The notes below the pieces were generated by a model that did not search any database, was not told the origin of the DNA, and saw nothing but the letters and a program-made list of their open reading frames with translations. DNA of 64,000 nt from Icerya purchasi (Eukaryota; Arthropoda; Insecta; Hemiptera; Monophlebidae), in contig CM077115.1 of NCBI GenBank assembly GCA_039619475.1, positions 139,760,172-139,824,171 of the forward strand. Direction: 5' to 3'. Positions 24,990 through 33,651 of this stretch are shown here, piece by piece (positions within the stretch are counted from its first letter, which is position 1; the number at the start of each line of letters is the position of its first letter). The translations under genes and the position numbers were made by a program.

Positions 24990-25330
24990 CGTTGCGTTGT
25001 TATAATAGTCTCTTCGGCTAACCGGGAACGCGACTACGAAGTCGATGCATCAAACGATAAGTGGCGGGGCGCTCCATTCTACACGCAATATCCCGCCATT
25101 TCGAAAAAAAAAGGCTGCCTCCATCGATGGAGCCGGATGGTAAATTTGCAAAAAGGAAACAAACATTCGACGATAGCCGGTAACGCGAAGGAAGATCTAC
25201 TTACGTTGTGGAAGTTTCAACAGGTAATACACTAAACTCTAATGCAAAAGTTACTGCAGTAGTACAACTGACGGAGACGTCGACGGTACCAGCGACAATC
25301 ACGCCCATCTAAATGCTGCATCCTAATCAA
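24990..25330. other. CpG-richer island next to the PPP1R37 3' end
   Basis: This stretch is clearly richer in G, C and CpG than the surrounding DNA. It contains a perfect 14-bp palindrome CTCCATCGATGGAG (25119-25132). On the plus strand there is a short frame, MEPDGKFAKRKQTFDDSR, from 25127 to a donor-like CCG|GTAACG at 25180. On the minus strand a 34-codon frame starts at 25308 and runs to a good donor match AAC|GTAAGT at 25204. It could be 3' UTR of PPP1R37, an alternative exon, or the first exon and promoter of another transcript. I cannot decide between these. Confidence 0.35.
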
Positions 25331-25344
25331 GATCGATCCCCTTC

Positions 25345-25403
25345 TTACAGCTGTTCGGTAGTATTTTCTTCGCGTGCCAAACTCATGTTCTGGATACCTA
25401 CAG
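25345..25403 (-). CDS. PPP1R37: PPP1R37 homologue, proposed last coding exon (H)
   Basis: A 59-nt exon follows the strong acceptor CGCATTTTGCAG. Its first two bases complete the codon split at the end of exon G (G|CT, Ala). It then encodes VGIQNMSLAREENTTEQL and a TAA stop at 25345-25347. With it the eight exons sum to 2,640 nt, an exact multiple of three. Support comes from the splice site, the matching phase and the ordinary-looking acidic C-terminus. I have no remembered homologous tail to compare. The alternative is read-through of exon G into a stop at 28,307. Confidence 0.55.
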
Positions 25404-26578
25404 CTGCAAAATGCGACAATTAAACATTACTCGACGTCAACTTAAAAATTACTTTGCATTACTACGTTGGATTTTTTTTTTTTTTTTTAGTAAACAAGAC
25501 ACCGTTGACTTTGGCGTATGTGTAATGGTGTCTCTCTACAGTTCATACAATTGATCATCCAAATATCCGAATTTATTGGATTTGCGACGAGGCACATTAT
25601 TATTATTATTTTTTTTAAATATGTTATATTAATACATATAAGGGTAAAAAAATATGCAAAATCTAGTGGTTTTTAACCTGTATAAATGTGTTAGTTTGAA
25701 TAATCTGAAACCGGTGAAATTTAAACACGAGAAGGAAAATATTGCGCGTATTTTTTTGAAAGTAATATATGAGTGAGTTTTATTACCTAATCCGAAAATT
25801 CCACAATCGATAATTTTATTTAGTTTATATCCGGTTTATCGGAACATTTTTATTAATAAAATTGTTTTACACTTTTTTCTTAATTGTTATTTTCTAATAT
25901 CTATTGTATCAATCGCTACGCTAAATTACATAAATTGTTCGCACAAGAAAAAATATCGAATGTTTTTCCACTTCAATTTTTACATCTTCTAAGTGCCGCT
26001 AGGAGCAGCAGCACTCTGATTTCCATTAAGTTTCTAGACTAAATTAAAAATATAAGGAAAATAGCATTACTCGTACTACGTACTTAATAATCACAGATTC
26101 TAAATCATACGTAAAATTTCGGCATTTAACGTTGATTTTTCTTATCGATTCAGGGAATTTATTTTCAAAATTAAGACATTCTTCGAACGTTAATTCTATT
26201 ATAAATCTAAAATGTTCTCGGCTCTGCACTTATTTTTAAATTAATCTTTAGAAAACACTTTGTGGTATTTAATTTATTAAATGAAAATAAACGAAAACAT
26301 GCTCGCCAAATGCGCATATATATGAGACAACAAATTTCACACGTTAAGATATACGGTACCTACTATTACCATTATTGTGTAAATTCAAACGCTGATATTT
26401 TGTAGTTGTAGGGGTCTTGCCACAAAGCGAGAGTGGATGAACGACACGATTGGAAGTAACCCAAAATAATTACCTAAATATTCGTTTCTATAAGAATTAT
26501 CGAATTCGAGTTAATGACCAGAGCCTGTAGTAGTGTATATTCATTCCGAATTCACTGATAAGCAATTTTTGTCTTACA

Positions 26579-26883
26579 GGGCCGTATCTAGACCAAAATT
26601 TCGGGAGGGGTTACGAAAATATTTTTATAAATATATATATTATATGTGTGCGTGTATTATTATGAAATATATTTATTTATAAATAGTACACTAAAAAGCC
26701 TTGTGTAGTCAATTATTGTATATGCAAGGTTTGAACACTACATAATAAAAAAAAATAAAAAATAGTCGTTTCTATAGAATTCATAAAAATTTTAATTTTC
26801 TTTTCTTTCGTCAAAAATTTAAACAAAAAAAAAATGTATTCTGAATTTCGGTCCATTTGAAAACCTCCTTCGGTTACGGACTT
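26579..26883. mobile_element. possible small DNA-transposon remnant
   Basis: The left side, CAGGGCCGTATCTAGACC followed by GGGAGGGG, resembles hAT-type termini. The right side near 26,867-26,882 partly mirrors it. No target-site duplication was found, so this is tentative. Confidence 0.25.
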
Positions 26884-26891
26884 TTATATAC

Positions 26892-26897
<6 letters not shown>

Positions 26898-26952
<55 letters not shown>
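26898..26952. repeat. (TA)n microsatellite
   Basis: About 27 TA units. Confidence 0.95.
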
Positions 26953-26959
<7 letters not shown>

Positions 26960-28440
26960 CACAATTTTAGTGATTATTGGGAAGGTCAAACGTCTCACTG
27001 TTGCTACAAGAATTGTAAAAAAAAAAAAAAAAACCGTACTCCCCATAGCTAATAAATTTTACTCGTTATACGAACCTACTTGTTATCATTTCAGTGTTTT
27101 TAATGTAATCGTGTATTAGTCGGACGATATTAACTAAATTTCATGTTACGCCTGTGCAACAAATCTTACATGCAGTAACAGCGGAAACAACTGGAGTTTT
27201 ACAGATATCGCACGAGGACGGAGCGAGGTGGGGGTGGCGATCCATCGTAAATTCTAAAAATCCGGATTAAGCTGTAGCGTTTTTAATCTATCTGATAGAA
27301 ATAAATTATGAAAGAGCAGAGAGACTGCGGAAAGCAGTAGGTTAGCTCGATGAGTTAATATGGATACTGTAAGACTGGTGCATAATTACGCTCAGAACAG
27401 TGAATAAGCATTTCGGCGCTTTCAGTCACATGCAAAAACTGTTAACGAACAACAGAAATTCACATTCAGCTTTCTACGGTTATTAATGCGGAGATGAAGG
27501 AACTCGAATAAAAGTGTTTATGTTTGCTTATATTTATAAGGTTGAACTTTACATTACCTACATCAAAAAGGGACTATTATTGTGTTTAACTGTTATGTCT
27601 GCGCATAGGTGTGTATATTTTTCACCAAAACTCTATCGAACACAAGCACAGATTATTCTCGAAAGTTCTTGAAATCGAAACGGCCCGTTCCCGTTCAGTA
27701 TTAAAGAATGCCAGTGTCTATAAAAAATATTACGCTTTTTAAGATACAGGAAATTTAAAATCATAGTAACATCGCAAAATGATGAGTATGCGTACATCTC
27801 GCTAGAAGAATAATAGAAATTATTCACTACTACCGGGGCCAGCGCTAACTGAAAACACTAACACATCAAAATGAGTAAAAATCGCATGAGTTGGTTTTTT
27901 AGAATTCGTATGACGACGCGGTTAGCCGCTGCTCGGTTTATAGATGAAACAACTAATATTGTTTGTTATTTTTGCATACGACATGCAAACTGATAGCAGA
28001 ATCATTTGATCGTTTTTTTTTTTTTTTTATGTCCTTCAAGACACATGGCTGATCCTTCCAAGTCCTTACTACTATTTGATTAAGTCACTACGCGCATGAA
28101 ATTCGCACTGTAATACTTTCGCTAATCTCATATAAAAATTAGTAGCGTAATTCTTTTTAGAGTTTTTTCATATTTTTGCTTTAAAATGGGCGAATTTTTT
28201 AAATTCTAAACAATTTTCAAAAAAAAAGAAAAAATACCAATAAAAAATTCAAAAATTTTTAATGAGGTACTCAAAACACATTTCAAAAGCAAAATTGTCT
28301 ACAGTACTAAATGCGGGCCAGTGCAATCGTCATTTCCTTGCGCGATTCAGATTTTCCCACTGCCTCGCTTTTATACAATCTATAGACGGGGGGAAACTGC
28401 GCCACTAATGAAGAAATTTTTAAACATATTTTATTATTAC

Positions 28441-30166
28441 CTGTCAAGTCGGATGCGTGACCTTGAAGTAAGACGAATGCAGTCGCTTCCAGTATATTCG
28501 GCGAACTCCTGCTCGATGGGGAACATAAGAAATTAGCCGTGGTGCCGGTTAGCTTTTGCGGCCAAGTCGCTGGAAAGTTTCTTGTTTCGGCTTCTGGTTG
28601 CGAGCTGCCGTGCCGACTGAACAGATCGAAGAACTTAAAATTACCATTCGCATCGGAACCGTCTTCGAGGCTGCCGGCTTTCGGACAGGGGCAACTCTCG
28701 TTATCGGCGGTCAAATTCGACGCGCCATTCGAGCTATTCGTCCTGTCATCGACAAATGCGACATCGTTGTTGTTGTGATTGCGATGTTTGGTCGTAGCCG
28801 GTTCAGCTGACTGCGCATGATTCCGATCCGCGACACTTTCCTCTCGGAAGGTATTGGCAACGTTGGACGACTTGGCCGGATGAGCTTTCGCAAACGGATT
28901 CTGAAATAGACCCAACAACTTTTCCAGATTAGCCGGGATTTTGTTCGTATCGATGACGGAGGACGACGACTGAAAGATCGGCGACACCCACGACAACTTG
29001 CGAATCTTCTCCGTAATCGGTATTTGTTGTTGATCTTTGGTCGACGGTTTGTCAGACGCCGTGCAAAATGGTGACGGTGACGACGATTCTCTGACGGCGG
29101 CACGTCTGATTTTGCTATTACAGTCGTCGTTGGCGACATCGTCCGCTTTTCGCCGAGTATCGACACTGCCACCGCCAAACATCGTCGCATCGGTACCACT
29201 AACGATAACGACGCCACTTCCTCCGTCTACTTCTTCCGATTTTACCTCTTTCGCTATTACGTCCGGTTTTTCGTTCGTAATTTTTATCGCCGGTGGTGCG
29301 GCCGTATCTGCCACTTCTGCCACTGCTGCTACGTTTCCACTTTTCAGTTCGGCCGATCGTTTACTTTCCGTACACGAACTTCGCGACATAAATTTGTCGC
29401 CGACGATGTAATTGCTATTATCGTCGTAACTCTTACCGGGCGGCATCTGGTCATCGTCGTCGTAATTCCCGTGAATAATGTCGTTCGCATTCACGGCGTC
29501 AACTTTCTCGTAATCGGCACTATCTAGCGCCGTGCTATTATCATCGGTTACGTTGCTCCCGTTTTTAACACGACCGCTGCCTGCATCGTCAGCGATGGCA
29601 GCAGCGGTTGAATCGATGACGTTCTGTTTACCGTTGTCGATGTCGCCGTCATCCGTATCGAAGGGGTCGGCGGATGACTTCGGTTCGACGATGGTAACGA
29701 TTTTAAAACGAGAACCGGACGGCGCGTTAGCGGAAAATCGATTATTGCTCGGGTAGCACGGCTGCTGTTTTTCCGACACTTTCGACACGAGAAATCGAGT
29801 GTTGCGCACCGGAGCTGGACTGGAAACTGGACTAGGTATCGGACTCGGAGCGGGACTTCTTAAGCGAACCGAATGCTTGCGAGTCGGGTCGGCGAGTAAA
29901 TTTCCACCGCCGTTGGCGTTGACGAGGAAAATGCCGTTTCCATCGTCCGAACGCCGCTGGAAATTCAACGATTCGCACGTGAGCGATATTTTCCTGGAAT
30001 TGATGAAGGATAATTTCAGCTTTTTATACGTTTCATTCAGTGACTGCAGCTGATCGTCCACCTCGTCGTTGTCGCGACTTTCTCGCTCCAGTTGTTCAGC
30101 TTCGTTCTGGGCGCACTTCTTCCGGATTTCTTCCACCAAATTTTTGTACTTGATCGCGTGATTCTC
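28441..30166 (-). CDS. PPP1R37: PPP1R37 homologue, large tail exon (G)
   Basis: This 1,726-nt exon is the bulk of the protein tail (residues 286-860 of the part in the window). It starts after GCGCGTAG in phase 0. Its first residues, ENHAIKYKNLVEEIRKKCAQN, form a charged, coiled-coil-like helix like the one that follows the LRR domain in animal PPP1R37. Then come a Ser-Pro-rich stretch (residues 389-404), two similar short motifs NTRFLVSKV and GSRFKIVTIV, and a long Asp/Asn/Ser/Ala-rich, probably disordered region. A better-structured island follows, KIRKLSWVSPIF and NLEKLLGLFQNPFAK (about 673-713). KLSW fits a loose PP1-docking RVxF pattern; this is inference. The exon ends TTGACAG|GTAATA in phase 1. 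A weaker donor, CAAG|GTCACG, lies 20 bases earlier in the same phase. GC content is much higher than in the surrounding introns. Confidence 0.88.
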
Positions 30167-30344
30167 CTACGCGCAGTAAATTAAAGAACTACACATTAGG
30201 CGATTTTCCAACAGTAATTGTAGATTAATAAAATATTCCAGTAGGCTAAAATAATGAATAAAAGTAAGTTACAATTTCATATATTAAATAAAATATGCTG
30301 AAAAAAGATGGTTTATTTCTGCATAAACAAGCGCAATTTCATCC

Positions 30345-30345
30345 T

Positions 30346-30381
<36 letters not shown>
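30345..30381. repeat. (TA)n microsatellite bounding the repeat copy
   Basis: About 16 TA units directly to the left of the unidentified repeat family copy at 30,382. Confidence 0.9.
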
Positions 30382-30385
<4 letters not shown>

Positions 30386-30850
30386 TACAACGTAATTGTT
30401 AGGCTACCCCCCATTAGAAAAAATATCCTAATTTTATGTAACGCAAAATGTCCCAATTTTATGTAACGTTTGTTATATTTTATAGGATTTTTGTTATTGT
30501 TATTTAAAAAGTGTCTCAATTTTATGTAACGAAAAATGTAACGAAAAAATGTCTTAATTTTATATAATGAAAGCTAAACGTTAGAATAGGATTTTTGTGA
30601 TTACGTTATTATATTCATATGGACCGATTTCGAATTACGTTGTAAATTTTGATAATTTTATACAAAGTATAGAAGAGAAAGAGACAGAAATGAAAGCAAG
30701 AGAGGCCAAAATGGAAATTTCCTAATTTTATGTAATGAAAGCTAAACGTTAGGATAGGATCTTTGTGATTATGTTATTATATTTATATGGACCGATTTCG
30801 AATTACGCTGTAAATTTTGATAATTTTATACAAAGCATAGAAGGGTTTTT
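30382..30850 (-). repeat. unidentified (TA)n-bounded repeat family, copy 2 with partial tandem unit
   Basis: It begins with a small hairpin AATTAC-AAC-GTAATT, then GTTAGGCTACCCCCCATTAG. Several copies of the phrase AATTTTATGTAACG follow. It is an inverted copy of 57,715-58,150. A full unit ends near 30,718 with GGCCAAAATGG. A second, partial unit of about 125 bp follows directly (30,719-30,845) and repeats 30,550-30,675 almost exactly. No coding potential was seen. Confidence 0.75.
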
Positions 30851-31648
30851 GAGTCATTATCTGTGTCTTTCCTGGTAGGAGCATTTGTATTTTCTGGATT
30901 GCTTCATGATGTGGCTTGAAACGGTCATCCAGTTCCCTGATCACATAATCGACAAAAGAGTAAAAAATCTTTTGACGGTGGTATATTTCGGCAGTCTCCT
31001 CCCTTCACTTTCCAGTTGTTCTCGGAACGGCTATTCCAGTTAAACTCATCGATTTTCCTTCCTCTCCATATGATGGAAAAAAGAGAATAACATTGTGTCA
31101 TTTTTTTTTTTTTTTTTTGAGTAGAAGAGAATAAATGAAGGGAACCGCAATATTATCACTTAAACATTAGTCGCTTTCGTTTAAAATTTACTCGTTTCGT
31201 AGAACTTTCTCGATGAAAAGTTCAGCATCCTAAAAGCCGTTAATTCGTAAATTTCATCGAAATCATTAGAGAGAGCCATTTTTAAGAACCCAATTATTAC
31301 GTACATATACACAATTTTTGCTCATGACGCAGATATATATATTAATGACTAAGTCTTTACTGACGGAATATTGACTAACAATTGATTAAGTGTAAATTTA
31401 ACCGAAATAATTTAAAATTAGTGAAATTGAATAACTGATCAATAACTTGACGATCGAATCCGCGCATGCTTTTATGATGGTGAAATCGATCATTACCAAG
31501 ATCATTATTACGATTTAATTTTTTTTTATGTGAAACGTCTTTAAAATCACACCGAAACATCCGCCAAGTCGGAAAAGTGAATCGTAACGAAAAGGTCTTA
31601 TATCTTTTTACCTTAATAATTACAAAAATATTAGACTTAGAGACGTAA

Positions 31649-32507
31649 GTGCAGAGTCATTATTTAACTTATATAGGCACCTTGAGTTTGCGCCAGGGCC
31701 CGGCGGGTAGGCGGGAAAGGGGCACCGCGCAGATTGGCCAAAACCAGCACTCTCGCTCCCTCCTATTCAGTGTAGCTCACGACTCAGACGTGATAGCACG
31801 GCAATTTGTGCGTATGCGTATAGAGTTAATCTAGACCGATTGAGTTAAGCAAAAGTTATTTTTTTTTTTGGAGAGTATTCATAGGTAAAAATGAAAAGTA
31901 AATCTATGAAAAAGTATTGAAATATAATAAGTCGGCATCAGCCCCAAGAGCCAGTAGAAAATATAAATCACACCTATCGCTAGAAAGAAGAGGCTATAGG
32001 TCACGCATAGGAGGTAGCCCAATGCCCGGTGCTGAGCGAGCGAGACAGTTTCGGGAACATCGCAAAGCTACCACGGCACGCTCAGTGAACGACGTCAACC
32101 TCGCGAGCACCTCTACCGTATCTGTACCGATGGATATAACAAGTGAAAATACCAGTCTCCGCACTGAAGCGTATGAACATTAGTCGAAGTGATGCAATGC
32201 AAAAACATTGGCTTGCAGCGGACAAACGCTTCAAAACGATATTCGAAACCAATCCATTTGGTCTATCTTGCAGCGATTGTGATCGACTTTGGTTCGACAG
32301 AAATTTAAAGAAGACGAAAGCTCGCAACGTTTCTTTTTTCCATACGAAATTTCCCGACAAAAGTGTAGGGAAATTTCTCTCATGTATACTATTTGTAGGA
32401 AATCGATAGATGCCAATAAAATCTCAACACTATCGCGCTCAAACAGATTTCGATATCCCCCGAAGCCAGACGGACTGCGGTCGTTTGACCCCGACTCGCT
32501 GACATAG
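31649..32507 (+). mobile_element. Helitron fragment (DUF6570-type N-terminal region)
   Basis: The frame can be followed through three overlapping ORFs with two frameshifts. It shows KATTARSVNDVNLASTSTV, VPMDITSENTSL, RSDAMQKHWLAADKRFKTIF, NPFGLSCSDCDRLWFDRNL, then CRKSIDANKISTLSRSN and FRYPPKPDGL. This is the cysteine-containing region that precedes the helicase-like part in many insect Helitron proteins. Nothing of the rolling-circle or PIF1 helicase domains follows, so it is a truncated copy. The GC-rich 31,670-31,840 segment probably belongs to the same insertion. It lies antisense to PPP1R37. Confidence 0.7.
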
Positions 32508-32555
32508 ACATTTCACGTTAAACGAACGGCCGTGTGTCCGGACACAGCCTCATCC

Positions 32556-32557
<2 letters not shown>

Positions 32558-32586
<29 letters not shown>

Positions 32587-32752
32587 GTGGATGTTATTAA
32601 ACACCATTTGGCCACTAACTGTAATCATTAAATAAATTCTTTAGCTTGTTCAATCAATCTATACTTTTTTGCAGTAGTCGCTGGGAATCGAACCCACGAC
32701 TATTTTATCTTAATAATGTAGCGTTCACGCCACCGGGCTAACGCGACGGCCT
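32558..32752 (-). mobile_element. tRNA-derived SINE with poly(A) tail
   Basis: On the minus strand the head has an A-box TAGCCCGGTGG (32730-32740) and a perfect B-box GGTTCGATTCC (32684-32694), 35 bases apart. Five-base ends GTCGC and GCGAC mimic an acceptor stem over 71 nt. There is no proper anticodon arm, so it is not a tRNA gene. A body of about 90 bp follows, ending in a run of 29 A (T at 32558-32586 on the plus strand). The long pure tail suggests a fairly recent insertion. No clear target-site duplication was found. A (TTTA)n tract abuts the 5' end. Confidence 0.75.
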
Positions 32753-33522
32753 ATTATTTATTTATTTATTTACTTTTAATTGCTTTCGCAGTGTATTGTA
32801 AAGTAATGTACAGTTTCATAACTCTGATTGAAATATGTCACACGGTTCAGTTGTCTCAAAGGTTTTTGTAAATAGAGTAGTCGAAATACGCTGACAATGA
32901 ATCAAAATAACTAGGCAATATGTGAACTCGTTTAAGAATTTTTCATGATTGAAATTTTTTATGTTTTTCTCGCTATTTTCATACAGTAATTTATTAATAT
33001 TATTATTATTATGTTTTTTATTCTTGATCGGAATGTACACATATGTTTCGAAAACAAATGTATTCAATACACATACTATGTGTTGTGTATGTATATAAAA
33101 GTCATTTCAAAAAAGTTGTACATTTTTTGTTTTATGAAAGTAATAGAAATAGATAATACTAAATTTACAAAAATAATGGCCGTTACGGAAGTCTAATTTA
33201 TTAACCTTATCGACAATATAATGGTTCGTTGAAAAAAAATTAATTTTTAAAAAGCCGAGTAAAACGTTTAAATAACCTTTCTGACAATAAATTATAGTAT
33301 TTCTTGGAAGAAAGGAAAGAAAAAAAAAAAACGAAAGAAGTTTATTTAAGAATACAATATGTAGAAATTAATATTTTCAAGATTTTTAGAAAGTTGTTTA
33401 GATCTCTTAAAAAGGTTATTTTTTTTTTTTTTTTTTTTTCGTGATATAGATCTGTTTTGTTATATTAGAATTTAATTCTTCAGAATGTCAATGAAGAAAT
33501 CGTAAATAAATGTTGAACTTAC

Positions 33523-33651
33523 AATGTAAGCCGATGATTTACGAGGAACTTTATCTAAATCTAGACGAACAAGTGTCGAGTTCTGATTCAAACTGTTCAA
33601 TAATGTGATTAAGCCGGATATCTGAATGTTATTATCACGTAGATCTATCCT
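33523..33651 (-). CDS. PPP1R37: PPP1R37 homologue, exon F (last leucine-rich repeat)
   Basis: A 129-nt exon in phase 0 at both ends (TTTCAG|AGG to ATT|GTAAGT). It encodes RIDLRDNNIQISGLITLLNS and RLDLDKVPRK, one LRR of the ribonuclease-inhibitor type and the start of the capping segment. Animal PPP1R37 has RLDLRENEI and LLRLDLDREPKK at the same place. The LRR domain forms the scaffold; PP1 binding lies elsewhere in the protein. Confidence 0.92.

Larger units (their letters stand above)
25404..28440 (-). other. PPP1R37 intron G-H (3.0 kb)
   Basis: Opens GTAATA and ends TTTTGCAG on the minus strand. It contains a poly-T run at 25,472-25,489, a long (TA)n tract at 26,898-26,952 and poly-A at 27,017-27,033. 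A segment starting at 26,579 with CAGGGCCGTATCTAG and a GGGAGGGG block looks like the end of a DNA transposon. A possible matching end, CCTCCTTCGGTTACGG, sits near 26,867. No exon was recognised inside. Confidence 0.5.
30167..33522 (-). other. PPP1R37 intron F-G (3.4 kb)
   Basis: Opens GTAAGTTC and ends GCGCGTAG on the minus strand. It contains, from left to right, a (TA)n tract, an unidentified repeat family copy with a partial tandem duplication, a Helitron fragment, and a SINE. Poly-T runs lie at 31,101-31,118 and 33,419-33,439. Confidence 0.7.

Noticed and set aside
28711..29756. Overlapping ORFs of 60-170 codons on both strands inside exon G
   Set aside because: They are shadows of the GC-richer PPP1R37 coding exon and show no independent motifs.
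32677..32747. A tRNA gene
   Set aside because: A- and B-boxes and short acceptor-like ends are present, but there is no anticodon stem-loop and a poly(A) tail follows. It is a SINE head.
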